Source: an uncultured Bacteroidales bacterium
GTDB lineage: Bacteria > Bacteroidota > Bacteroidia > Bacteroidales > P3
Direction of reading: 5' to 3'
Assembly (NCBI GenBank): GCA_937884485.1
Contig: CALGCG010000071.1
Coordinates: forward strand, 15,398 to 79,397
DNA: 64,000 nt
Each line of letters begins with the position of its first letter. Positions within the stretch are counted from its first letter, which is position 1. The position numbers and the translations under genes are program-made. Below the pieces are notes generated by a model. The model had not been told where the DNA came from. It saw nothing but the letters and a program-made list of their open reading frames with translations, and made no database searches. Positions 14,522 to 22,340 of this stretch are shown here, one piece after another.

Positions 14522-15363
14522 TTCTTCACGAGCGATATGTCGAGACTCTTGATGTGGTGCGTCAGGGCGCCGACGGAGATGAAGTCCACGCCCGTTTCGG
14601 CATACTGGCGCAGCGTAGCCTCGGTGATGCCGCCGGAGGCCTCGGTCTCGTAGCGGTGGTCGATGCGGCGCACGGCCTCGCGCAGGGTGGCGGTGTCGAA
14701 GTTGTCGAGCATGATGCGGTCCACGCCGCCGTGGTCGAGCACGCGCTGCAGCTCGTCGAGGTTGCGCACCTCGATTTCAATTTTCAGCGCTTTGCCCTTG
14801 GCTTTCAGGTAGTCGTGGGTGCGGTCGATGGCCGCCTCGATGCCGCCGGCAAAGTCGATGTGGTTGTCCTTGAGCATCACCATGTCGTAGAGGCCGATGC
14901 GGTGGTTGGTGCCGCCGCCGCAGTGGACGGCATACTTCTCCAGCAGGCGCATGTTGGGCGTCGTCTTGCGGGTGTCCAGCAGCTTGGTGTCCAGGCCGCT
15001 GAGCATCTGCACCATGCGGTGCGTCTCGGTGGCGATGCCGGAGAGGCGCTGCATGAAGTTGAGCGCCGTGCGCTCGGCGGTGAGGATGGAACTCGAGGGG
15101 CCTTCGATGGTCATCAGGATGTCGCCCTTGGCAACGGCGTCGCCGTCGTGCTTCAGAAGGGTGACTTTCAGATTCTTGTCGACGAGCATGAACACTCGTT
15201 CCCCCACTTCGGCACCGCAGAGGATGCCATCCTGTTTGGCCACCATTTTGGCTGTGCCCGTTGCCGTGGGAGGAATGCAGGCCAGCGTGGAGTGGTCGCC
15301 GTCGCCGATGTCCTCGCCCAAAGCCATTTTGATAAGGGTGTCCAAGTTGTCAATGTTCGTCAT
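14518..15363 (-). CDS. nadC: Nicotinate-nucleotide pyrophosphorylase (carboxylating)
   Basis: 281 residues, standard length. It converts quinolinate and PRPP to nicotinate mononucleotide in de novo NAD synthesis. Motifs seen: EDIGDGDHST near the N-terminus; RTALNFMQRLSGIAT; DTRKTTPNMRLLEKYAVHCGGGTNHRIGLYDMVMLKDNH, which holds the substrate-binding Arg/Lys/His residues; EIEVRNLDE; IMLDNF; and EASGGI for PRPP phosphate binding. It is the first gene of a five-gene operon with promoter at 15429-15460. nadA and nadB are not in the window. Confidence 0.97.
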   Translation of the reverse strand: MTNIDNLDTLIKMALGEDIGDGDHSTLACIPPTATGTAKMVAKQDGILCGAEVGERVFMLVDKNLKVTLLKHDGDAVAKGDILMTIEGPSSSILTAERTALNFMQRLSGIATETHRMVQMLSGLDTKLLDTRKTTPNMRLLEKYAVHCGGGTNHRIGLYDMVMLKDNHIDFAGGIEAAIDRTHDYLKAKGKALKIEIEVRNLDELQRVLDHGGVDRIMLDNFDTATLREAVRRIDHRYETEASGGITEATLRQYAETGVDFISVGALTHHIKSLDISLVKK

Positions 15364-15428
15364 AATATGCTGATTCTATGATGTTAATAATCACTCTCGC
15401 GGGGTCTTTGCCCCACTTTTCCAATGTG

Positions 15429-15460
15429 CAAAGATAAACCTTTTTTCTGACCCGTGCAAA
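15429..15460 (-). promoter_or_regulatory. Promoter of the nadC operon
   Basis: Minus-strand TATCTTTG at 15429-15436 and TTTG at 15457-15460, spacing 20 nt; consensus Bacteroidota form, about 60 nt before the nadC ATG. Confidence 0.85.
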
Positions 15461-15778
15461 TCTTTTTCTCTCCCGCCCCGGCGCCACCGTGCCGCGACCC
15501 TCCACCGCGGCCGTACCCGCTTCGCCCCGAGTTCGCCCCCTGTTCGGCCGTTCTTATATAGTTCTTATATCGTTCTCATATAGTTCACATATAGTTCTTA
15601 TATGCAGTATATAGAAACTATATAAGAACTATATGAGAACGATATAGGAACTATATGTGAAGGGGCGAATCGGGGGCGAATCGGGGGCCTATCGGGGGCG
15701 AGGCGGGGGCGAGGATTTTTTGTTGGCGCGGGCGGTAAAAAAGCAGTAAAAATTTTCTTATATATTAAAAAAATTGCG
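15461..15778. repeat. Nested inverted arrays of 11-bp units
   Basis: No gene. Inner arrays: left units GTTCTTATATC, GTTCTCATATA, GTTCACATATA, GTTCTTATATG at 15561-15604; centre 15605-15616; right units ACTATATAAGA, ACTATATGAGA, ACGATATAGGA, ACTATATGTGA at 15617-15660. Outer GC-rich arrays: TTCGCCCCGAG and TTCGCCCCCTG types on the left (about 15522-15550), and GGGGCGAATC, GGGGGCGAATC, GGGGGCCTATC, GGGGGCGAGGC on the right (15662-15715). Every unit is 11 bp and the two halves are opposed, so the single strand could fold into a long hairpin. The AT-rich part recurs at 54774-54882. Confidence 0.9.
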
Positions 15779-15786
15779 TATATTTG
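15779..15786 (+). promoter_or_regulatory. -7 box (TATATTTG) of the dNK operon
   Basis: TATATTTGCAA, 82 nt before the deoxynucleoside kinase start. No exact -33 TTTG was seen. Confidence 0.55.
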
Positions 15787-15868
15787 CAATCTTAAAGGTA
15801 ATGGTATAATAATGCCATGTAATTATGTTTCAATAATAAAGCATGATTCATGGCCTTAAAAAAACAAT

Positions 15869-16504
15869 ATGCAGATAGCAATCTCGGGAAATATAGGGGC
15901 AGGAAAGACAGAGTTGACCAAACTGCTGTCGAAGCACTACGGCTACCGTGCGGTCTTCGGGCCGTCGGAGGAGAACCCCTACCTCAACAGTTTCTATGAG
16001 GACATGCGGCGCTGGTCGTTCAACATGATGGTCCACTCGCTCTATGCCAACATCATGCAGCTCACCGAGCTCAAGGCCACGGGCGAGAGTTTCGTCCGCG
16101 ACCGCTCGCTCTACGACGATGCCGCCATCTTCGCGCCCAACCTGCACGACATGGGGCTGCTCACCACGCGCGACCTTGCCACCTACACCAAGCTCTTCGA
16201 GATGACCTATTCGCTGCTGCCCAAACCCGACCTGCTCATCTATGTGCGCGCCGATGTGCCCACGCTCATCCGCCACATCCAGAAGCGCGGCCGCCAGTAT
16301 GAGAGCAGCATCCGCCTCGACTACCTCACCAACCTCAACAACCGCTACGAGAAGTGGGCCGCAGGCTATGAGGGCAAGATGCTCGTGGTGGACACCGACG
16401 AGCACGACTTCGTGGAGAACCGTGCCGACCTGGGGCTGATTATCAACAATATCGACGCCGAATTCAATAGCCTCTTCGGCAACGACGAAACACAGGAGCA
16501 ATGA
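15869..16504 (+). CDS. Deoxynucleoside kinase
   Basis: 211 residues, dNK/dGK family: phosphorylates salvaged deoxynucleosides to dNMPs with ATP. The P-loop is GNIGAGKT (residues 7-14). EENPYLNSFYEDMRRWSF is the substrate region, and FVRDRSLYDDAAIFA contains the family DRS motif. The lid region is IQKRGRQYESSIRLDYLTNLNNRYEKWAAGY, and VVDTDEHDFV ends the fold. The first ATG after the promoter gives the expected N-terminus MQIAISGNIGAGKT. It overlaps kdsB by 4 nt (ATGA), so the two are coupled. Base specificity (dA/dG versus dC/dT) cannot be assigned. Confidence 0.93.
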   Translation: MQIAISGNIGAGKTELTKLLSKHYGYRAVFGPSEENPYLNSFYEDMRRWSFNMMVHSLYANIMQLTELKATGESFVRDRSLYDDAAIFAPNLHDMGLLTTRDLATYTKLFEMTYSLLPKPDLLIYVRADVPTLIRHIQKRGRQYESSIRLDYLTNLNNRYEKWAAGYEGKMLVVDTDEHDFVENRADLGLIINNIDAEFNSLFGNDETQEQ

Positions 16505-17280
16505 GAACACTGGCCGTCATACCCGCCCGCTACGCCTCGACGCGTTTCCCCGGCAAGCCCCTGGCCCTGCTCGGAGGCCGGCCCATCATCGACTACGCCT
16601 ACGCCGCGGCGCGCAGCGCCGAGGGCATCGGACGCGCCGTGGTGGCTACGGACGACGAGCGCATCTTCGCCCACATGGAGGAGGTGTTCGGCAAGGGCAG
16701 CGTCATGATGACCTCCACGGAGCACCGCAGTGGCACCGACCGCTGCGGCGAGGTGGTGCGCAGGCTGGCCGCGGAGGGCGAAAGCTACGACGTGGTGGTC
16801 AACCTGCAGGGCGACGAGCCCTTTGTCGAGTCGGCGCAGCTGCAGCTGCTCATCGGCTGCTTCGCCGACGCGAGCGTTTCCATCGCCACGCTGAAGACAC
16901 GCATCGGCTCCACCGCCGAGCTCCTCTCGCCCAACAATGTCAAGGTGGTGTGCACCACGGGCGGCAAGGCGCTCTATTTCAGCCGCCAGGCCATCCCTTA
17001 CCGCCGCGATGTCGAGCCCGGGCAGTGGCTCTCGGAGGGCGAATACTTCAAGCATGTGGGCATCTACGCCTTCCGTCCGCAGGTGCTGGCGGAGGTGTGC
17101 GCCATGCAGCAGAGCCACCTGGAAAAGAGCGAGAAGCTGGAGCAGCTGCGCTGGCTGGAAGCAGGCTACAGCATTGCCGTCTGCGAGACGCCCGCAGCCA
17201 ACATCGGCATCGACACGCCCGCCGACCTCGAGGCCGCCGAGCGGGCACTGAGAAACAATGAACGAAAAACACAAGAATAA
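16501..17280 (+). CDS. kdsB: 3-deoxy-manno-octulosonate cytidylyltransferase (CMP-Kdo synthetase)
   Basis: 259 residues. It activates Kdo with CTP for the inner core of lipopolysaccharide/lipooligosaccharide. The family signature opens the protein: [25 protein letters not shown]. Further motifs are [50 protein letters not shown] and [10 protein letters not shown], ending [17 protein letters not shown]. It starts inside the end of the kinase gene and ends 2 nt before the HU/SPOR gene. Kdo use is consistent with a Gram-negative outer membrane. Confidence 0.97.
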   Translation: MRTLAVIPARYASTRFPGKPLALLGGRPIIDYAYAAARSAEGIGRAVVATDDERIFAHMEEVFGKGSVMMTSTEHRSGTDRCGEVVRRLAAEGESYDVVVNLQGDEPFVESAQLQLLIGCFADASVSIATLKTRIGSTAELLSPNNVKVVCTTGGKALYFSRQAIPYRRDVEPGQWLSEGEYFKHVGIYAFRPQVLAEVCAMQQSHLEKSEKLEQLRWLEAGYSIAVCETPAANIGIDTPADLEAAERALRNNERKTQE

Positions 17281-17282
17281 TT

Positions 17283-19730
17283 ATGAATATAACCGAATTA
17301 ATCGTTGAGTTGTTGCAGCAAGGGCAGAAAGTGGAAGTGCCCGAAATCGGTACCTTCGACAGCGAGGTACAGAGCCCCCATCACGACCCGGTCAGCCGTA
17401 TCTACTATCCGGCCACCAGAACCATAGTGTACCGCGAGGGGACCACCGGCGACAACAGCATCGTGAAGGAAATAGCCCGCCGCGACTGCGTCAATGAAGA
17501 AGTGGCACAGCAGATGTGGCGCAACTATGTCGATGCCTTGACGGATAAAATCAAGCGCACCGGCGAGCATCGTCTGGGCGAGCTGGGCACCATCACAAAG
17601 GTGGGCAACGGCTACGCCTTCGACATGACCGAGGGCCTGGTCATAGAGGCTGGCAGCGGCAACGAGAAACCTCTCGAGGAAGTTCGTACCTATGAGCATA
17701 ATGAAAATGACGACCCCTTCGCCCAGTTCGAGGACGAGGTGGAGGTGACTGTAATGCGCAAGCCCGAGCCTGAGCCTGAGCCTGAACCCGAACCTGAGCC
17801 CGAGCCTGAGCCTGAACCTGAGCCCGAGCCTGAACCTGAACCTGAGCCAGAGCCTGAACCTGAATATATAGCCAAACCTGTATCCGGGCCCGAGCTGATA
17901 TCTACGCCGGAAATTGAACCTGCACCCGCACCCGCTCCCGCTCCAGTGGTTAAACCCGCTGCCGAGAGTCGCATGTCCATGTCGGATGAATGGCAGGAAA
18001 GCCTCAAGAAGCTGGAGGAGCTTCCCAAATCGAAAGCCCAGCTCAAGGCTGAAGCCAAGGCCGAGAAAGAGCGCCTGAAAGCGGAAGCAAAAGCCGAAAA
18101 GGAGCGCGCCCGCATGAGCAAGCGCGCCGCCAAGGAGGCCGAGCAGGAGGAGCGCATAGCGGCACAGAAACGCGAGCAGCAGGCCCGCAAGGAGGCCGAG
18201 GAGCGCCGTCACGCCGAAGAAGAGATGCGCAAAGCCGAGGAACGCGCCGAAGAGAATCGCCGCAGGGCCGAGAAAGAGGCCGCGATGAGCATGCAGCGCG
18301 CCGAGGAAAAGGCTGCCGAGGAACGCCTCAAGGCCGAGAAGAAAGCCGCCGTGTTGGCCGCTGTGGCCGCCTCGCAGGCCAGCAAGGGCGAGGCTGTGGC
18401 TGCCGAAAGCGTCGCCGCATCGGCTCAGGAGGTCGCCAAGGCCGAGAAAGAGGCTTTGGCGCAGCAGCGTGAGAACGAGAAGCTCCTGCGCGAGGCCGAC
18501 AAGGCTGCCGCCAGGGAAGCCAAGCAGAAGCGCAAGGACGAGAAGGTGGCCGCCAAGGCTGCCGAGAAAGCCGCCGCCCTCCAGGCCAAGGAAGAGAAAC
18601 GCAGAAGCAAAGAGGCCGCCAAAGAGGCTGCGGCTGCCGAGAAGGCCGCCAAGGCTGCTGCCGAGCAGGCTGCCAGAGAAGCTGCCGAGCAGGCCGCCAG
18701 GGAGGCCCAAGAGGCCAAGGCTGCCGAGAAAGCTGCCAAGGCTGCTGCCGAGAAAGCCGCCAAGGAGGCCAAGGCAGTGGCTGCCGTGTCGACCGATGCT
18801 GTGGCGAAGGCCGATGCCGGCGATACCAAGAAAGGCAAGAAGCGTTCGAAATGGCTGCTGTGGGTGATCATCATCCTGCTGTTGCTTGCTCTTGCCGCTG
18901 TGGCTTACTTCTTCCTCGTGCGTGGTCATGGCAAAGCGAATGTCGGTGGAACTCAAGAGACTGTTGCCGAGCGTGGCAAGCATCTCGATGTGCCGGCAAC
19001 CAATGCCCTCACGTTCAATCCCGACATGATCCCCTACACCGACCGCGAGATTGGTCGCAACAGCGATATTATCTGCGTCAATATGACCGAGTATATCAAC
19101 AACTACCTCGCCGAGCGCGACTACCGCAGTGCCCGCGTGCCGATGTTCGACCGTGTGCGCCAGTATGCCGACGAACGTCTGCAGCAGTTGCTCGGACCTC
19201 GCTTCGCCGTACAGCGTTTCATCCCCTACGAGGATTATATTTATGAGAATGCCGAGCCGTGGCTGAAACAGACCTATGCCGATGTGGCCCGCCACATGGT
19301 GCAGGGCGAGTTGATGAACCGCGCCGCTCTGGACGACATCCTCGACGGTCTTATCGATGAGCTTGGCTTGCAGTCGGGCGAGGAGCGCCGCACCGCCGCC
19401 GAAGTGCAGCAGGTGAAAGTCGCCGAACAGGCACCCGCCGTTGCCCGCAAGCCGAAAGTGCAGCTTGACAAGGACGCCCCCGTCTATGTGTATGTGGAGA
19501 AGGCAAGCAAGCAGGGATTCGATATCATCGCTGGCTTCTACCTCAACAAGAGTACCGCTGCCAAGATGACGGCACGCCTGCATGAGCTGGGCTGCGACGC
19601 CTATATCATCGAGAAGAACGACATGTACTATGTCAGTATGGGCAGCGCCCCGACCCGTACCAAGGCCGAGGCCCTCTACAACCACATCAAGAGCTGGTAC
19701 GATGGCGATATCGTTATCAAAGAACTTTAA
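17283..19730 (+). CDS. HU-like domain / coiled-coil / transmembrane / SPOR protein
   Basis: 815 residues with four distinct parts. Residues 1-118 resemble the HU-like (CCDC81/IHF-type) domain of Bacteroidota ([56 protein letters not shown]). Residues 160-193 are a Glu-Pro dipeptide tract. Residues about 235-515 are Ala/Lys/Glu-rich and should form a long coiled coil. [24 protein letters not shown] (about 523-546) is a single transmembrane helix. The outer part ends in a SPOR domain (about 735-815). Known: SPOR binds denuded glycan at division septa. Inferred: the inner half faces the cytoplasm and may contact DNA, so the protein could link nucleoid and septum. It lies 2 nt after kdsB. Confidence 0.85.
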   Translation: MNITELIVELLQQGQKVEVPEIGTFDSEVQSPHHDPVSRIYYPATRTIVYREGTTGDNSIVKEIARRDCVNEEVAQQMWRNYVDALTDKIKRTGEHRLGELGTITKVGNGYAFDMTEGLVIEAGSGNEKPLEEVRTYEHNENDDPFAQFEDEVEVTVMRKPEPEPEPEPEPEPEPEPEPEPEPEPEPEPEPEPEYIAKPVSGPELISTPEIEPAPAPAPAPVVKPAAESRMSMSDEWQESLKKLEELPKSKAQLKAEAKAEKERLKAEAKAEKERARMSKRAAKEAEQEERIAAQKREQQARKEAEERRHAEEEMRKAEERAEENRRRAEKEAAMSMQRAEEKAAEERLKAEKKAAVLAAVAASQASKGEAVAAESVAASAQEVAKAEKEALAQQRENEKLLREADKAAAREAKQKRKDEKVAAKAAEKAAALQAKEEKRRSKEAAKEAAAAEKAAKAAAEQAAREAAEQAAREAQEAKAAEKAAKAAAEKAAKEAKAVAAVSTDAVAKADAGDTKKGKKRSKWLLWVIIILLLLALAAVAYFFLVRGHGKANVGGTQETVAERGKHLDVPATNALTFNPDMIPYTDREIGRNSDIICVNMTEYINNYLAERDYRSARVPMFDRVRQYADERLQQLLGPRFAVQRFIPYEDYIYENAEPWLKQTYADVARHMVQGELMNRAALDDILDGLIDELGLQSGEERRTAAEVQQVKVAEQAPAVARKPKVQLDKDAPVYVYVEKASKQGFDIIAGFYLNKSTAAKMTARLHELGCDAYIIEKNDMYYVSMGSAPTRTKAEALYNHIKSWYDGDIVIKEL
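17764..17865 (+). repeat. Glu-Pro codon tandem repeat
   Basis: Tandem GAGCCT/GAACCT/GAGCCC hexamers coding for (Glu-Pro)n in the HU/SPOR protein. Such a tract is prone to length change by slippage in 6-nt steps, keeping frame. Confidence 0.85.
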
Positions 19731-19745
19731 TTCGAGATACTGATT

Positions 19746-20411
19746 ATGGGCCATCACAAGCTTCAACGGTTTGCCGAGAACCTGACGTTCCCCAACCTTT
19801 TCCAGGTGGGCTTTGAACAGCTGGAAAAGGAGGGGTTCGCCTTGCGCGGCAAATGGAAAGAGCATTTTGGCAATGACAATCCAATCACCCTCGAGCTGGG
19901 CTGCGGCAAGGGAGACTATACCATCGCCCTGGCGCGCATACATCCCGAGCGCAACTATATCGGTGTCGATATCAAGGGCGCCCGTTTGTGGAGAGGCGCC
20001 AAAACGGCCGTTGAGGAGCAGATGGGGAATGTGGCTTTCATCCGCACTCGCATCGAACTCATCGACCGCTTCTTCGCCGAGGGCGAGGTGAGCGAGATAT
20101 GGATTACCTTTTGCGACCCGCAGCTCAAGAAGCCCAACAAGCGTTTGACGTCGCCGCGATTCCTTGCCACCTACCGCCGTTTCCTCGCTCAGGGGAGCGT
20201 GCTTCACCTGAAGACCGACTCGCAGGAACTCTACGACTACACCCTCAACGAGGTGTTGCCCAACGAAGACTGCAGGGTCCTCACCTGTACCGACGACCTC
20301 TACAAAACAGAGGAAGGGTTTGAGGAAGCCAAGCTCACGCAGACATTCTACGAGCGCATGTTCCTTGCCCAGGGCATGCCGATTACATATATACAATGGA
20401 AAACCAATTAA
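19746..20411 (+). CDS. trmB: tRNA (guanine-N7-)-methyltransferase
   Basis: 221 residues, standard length. It makes m7G46 in tRNA variable loops. Motifs: NPITLELGCGKGDYTIALAR for SAM binding, YIGVDIKGARLWRGAKTA, the acidic motif FAEGEVSEIWITFCDPQLKKPNKRLTSPRFL, which replaces the more usual FPDPW with FCDPQ as in other Bacteroidota, and LKTDSQELYDYT. It starts 15 nt after the HU/SPOR stop and precedes yebC. Note the C in place of P in the IxxxFPDPW region; this seems lineage-typical rather than damage. Confidence 0.95.
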   Translation: MGHHKLQRFAENLTFPNLFQVGFEQLEKEGFALRGKWKEHFGNDNPITLELGCGKGDYTIALARIHPERNYIGVDIKGARLWRGAKTAVEEQMGNVAFIRTRIELIDRFFAEGEVSEIWITFCDPQLKKPNKRLTSPRFLATYRRFLAQGSVLHLKTDSQELYDYTLNEVLPNEDCRVLTCTDDLYKTEEGFEEAKLTQTFYERMFLAQGMPITYIQWKTN

Positions 20412-20441
20412 AAAATATATAAACTAAATACTCATTTAATT

Positions 20442-21182
20442 ATGTCAGGACACAACAAATGGTCAAAGATTAAAAGAGCCAAAGGTGCAGCCGATGCCAA
20501 GCGCTCGAAACAGTGGAGCAACATTCTGAAGCAGGTAGCCATCGCCGTGCGCGAGGGCGGTCCCGATCCCGACAGCAACCCCCGTCTGCGTCTGCTCGTG
20601 CAGAATGCCCGTGGATGCAATATGCCCAAGGATACCCTGCAGCGCTCCATCAACAAAGCCAACGACAAGGACGCTGCCCAGATGATGGAACTCACCTTCG
20701 AGTGCCACGTCAGCCATGGTATCGCCCTCTTCATAGAGGCTCTTTCTGACAATAACAACCGCACGGTCGCCAATGTCAAGTCCATCATGAACAAGTATGG
20801 TGGCACCCTCGAGACCAATGGCAGCCTTGCGTTCCTCTTCACCCGCAAGGGCGTCTTTGTGGTGCCTCGCAAGCCCGAGATGGATGTCGAAGCTCTTGAA
20901 ATGGACCTCATCGATGCCGGCCTTGAGGAGATGGAGGTTGATGACGAATACCTGACCCTCTACACCGCCTTTGAGGACTTTGGCAATATGGGCAAGGCCC
21001 TCGAAGAAAAGGGTATCGAGTGTGAGAGTGCCGAACTTCAGCGCATCCCCAACACGCTCCGTCAGGTCGACGAGGAAACCATTCGCAAGGTCATGAAGGT
21101 CATTGGCATCCTCGAGGAGGACGACGACGTGACCAACGTCTACCACGACATGGATATCCCCGACGATTTCGAGGAAGAATAA
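20442..21182 (+). CDS. yebC: YebC/PmpR-family protein
   Basis: 246 residues. The family start MSGHNKWSKIKRAKGAADAKR is complete, followed by PDSNPRLRLLVQNARGCNMPKDTLQRSINKA, GTLETNGSLAFLF and an acidic tail (EEDDDVTNVYHDMDIPDDFEEE). YebC-type proteins have been described as transcriptional regulators and, more recently, as factors that help ribosomes through difficult sequences such as proline stretches. That second role is notable here only because the operon also encodes a long Glu-Pro tract; a link is speculation. Its stop codon overlaps the rsmI start by 1 nt. Confidence 0.95.
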   Translation: MSGHNKWSKIKRAKGAADAKRSKQWSNILKQVAIAVREGGPDPDSNPRLRLLVQNARGCNMPKDTLQRSINKANDKDAAQMMELTFECHVSHGIALFIEALSDNNNRTVANVKSIMNKYGGTLETNGSLAFLFTRKGVFVVPRKPEMDVEALEMDLIDAGLEEMEVDDEYLTLYTAFEDFGNMGKALEEKGIECESAELQRIPNTLRQVDEETIRKVMKVIGILEEDDDVTNVYHDMDIPDDFEEE

Positions 21183-21850
21183 TGAAACTCTTTTTAGTTC
21201 CGACACCTGTTGGGAACCTCGGCGACATGACCTATCGTGGCGTCGAGGTTCTCAAGGCTGTCGACCTCATACTGGCCGAGGACACACGCACCAGCCGGGT
21301 GCTGCTGCAGCACTACGGCATCGACACCCCCCTGCAGAGTTACCACATTTTCAACGAGCACCAGACTGTGGCTTCGTTGGTGGAGCGGCTGAAGGCGGGC
21401 ACCACCATCGCCGTGGTGACCGATGCCGGCACCCCTGGCATCAGCGACCCTGGTTTCCTTCTTGTGCGCGAGGCCGTGAAGGAGGGCGTCGAAGTGGAAT
21501 GCCTGCCCGGAGCAACGGCGTTTGTGCCTGCGCTCATCGACAGCGGCTTGCCCTGCGACCGCTTTGTCTTCCTCGGTTTCCTGCCTCATAAAAAGGGCCG
21601 CCAGACAGCCATCAACGCCCTTGCCGGCGAGGAACGCACCATGATTATCTATGAGAGCCCTTATCGACTGGTGAAGCTGTTGGAGCAGCTTGTCGAAGCC
21701 ATCGGTCCCGACCGCCAGGTCTCTGTTAGCCGAGAAATCAGCAAGCTCCATGCCGAGACCGCCCGGGGTACTCTCGCCGAAGTGTTGGCACATTTCCAAC
21801 AGAAAGAGGTGAAGGGCGAGATAGTAGTGGTCCTTGCTGGAAAAGAATAA
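21182..21850 (+). CDS. rsmI: 16S rRNA (cytidine-1402-2'-O)-methyltransferase
   Basis: 222 residues, tetrapyrrole-methylase fold. MKLFLVPTPVGNLGDMTYRGVEVL matches the RsmI N-terminus; LAEDTRTSRVLLQHYGI, YHIFNEHQ, VVTDAGTPGISDPGFLLVREA (SAM-binding), LPGATAFVPALIDSGLPCDRFVFLGFLPHKKGRQ and YESPYRLVKLLEQL follow in order. It is shorter than E. coli RsmI at the C-terminus, as usual for Bacteroidota. It methylates the ribose of C1402 in the decoding centre. The start overlaps the yebC stop (TAATG), so translation is coupled. Confidence 0.95.
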   Translation: MKLFLVPTPVGNLGDMTYRGVEVLKAVDLILAEDTRTSRVLLQHYGIDTPLQSYHIFNEHQTVASLVERLKAGTTIAVVTDAGTPGISDPGFLLVREAVKEGVEVECLPGATAFVPALIDSGLPCDRFVFLGFLPHKKGRQTAINALAGEERTMIIYESPYRLVKLLEQLVEAIGPDRQVSVSREISKLHAETARGTLAEVLAHFQQKEVKGEIVVVLAGKE

Positions 21851-21863
21851 TATTCAAGCCTCT

Positions 21864-22340
21864 ATGCCCATCGAGATATTCATATTCCGTCTTGCCTGCG
21901 CTTTGGCAGCAGGTATCATCATCGGCACGCAGCGCGAGCTCAAGCAGCGCCAGGCCGGCCTCACCACCAACTCGCTGGTGGCCGTCGGCGCCTGCATCTT
22001 CATCCTCATCAGCGAGAGCGTCATCATGAGGGCCCAGGCGGCAGGCGGGCCGGTGAACAACGACAACCTCCGCGTCCTCTCGCAGGTCGTCACCGGCATT
22101 GGCTTTCTCGGCGCCGGCGTCATCATGAAAAACGGACTGACCATCCACGGCCTCTCCTCGGCAGCCACCATCTGGTGCTCCGCCGCCGTGGGATGCCTCT
22201 GCGGCTATGGCATGTGGGTCGAAGCCCTCATCGCCGTCACCGTCATCATCCTCATCAACTGGGGACTGAAAAGCATTGAGATTTACATCAAAAACATTCG
22301 CCATCCGAAGGACGGAAGCGACAAGGACGCCGAAGCTTAG
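21864..22340 (+). CDS. MgtC/SapB-family inner-membrane protein
   Basis: 158 residues from MPIEIFIFRL. MgtC-type signatures are FRLACALAAGIIIGTQREL, QAGLTTNSLVAVGACIFILIS, QVVTGIGFLGAGVIMKNG and IHGLSSAATIWCSAAVGCLCGYG, giving four to five transmembrane helices. The longer MgtC C-terminal ACT-like domain is absent, so this is the short SapB-like form. MgtC proteins affect Mg2+ homeostasis and ATP synthase in pathogens; the function of short forms is unknown. The start at 21864 avoids overlap with rsmI (stop at 21850); a start at 21834 is open but less likely. It ends 4 nt inside the convergent radical SAM gene. Confidence 0.88.
   Translation: MPIEIFIFRLACALAAGIIIGTQRELKQRQAGLTTNSLVAVGACIFILISESVIMRAQAAGGPVNNDNLRVLSQVVTGIGFLGAGVIMKNGLTIHGLSSAATIWCSAAVGCLCGYGMWVEALIAVTVIILINWGLKSIEIYIKNIRHPKDGSDKDAEA

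Noticed and set aside
17283..17640. N-terminal domain read as ordinary HU protein
   Set aside because: It lacks the continuous HU DNA-binding arm signature and is followed by long extra regions, so only HU-like is claimed.
17298..20396. Open frame of over 1,000 codons on the minus strand opposite the HU/SPOR and trmB genes
   Set aside because: It crosses two well-supported plus-strand genes and has the low-complexity composition expected of an antisense frame.
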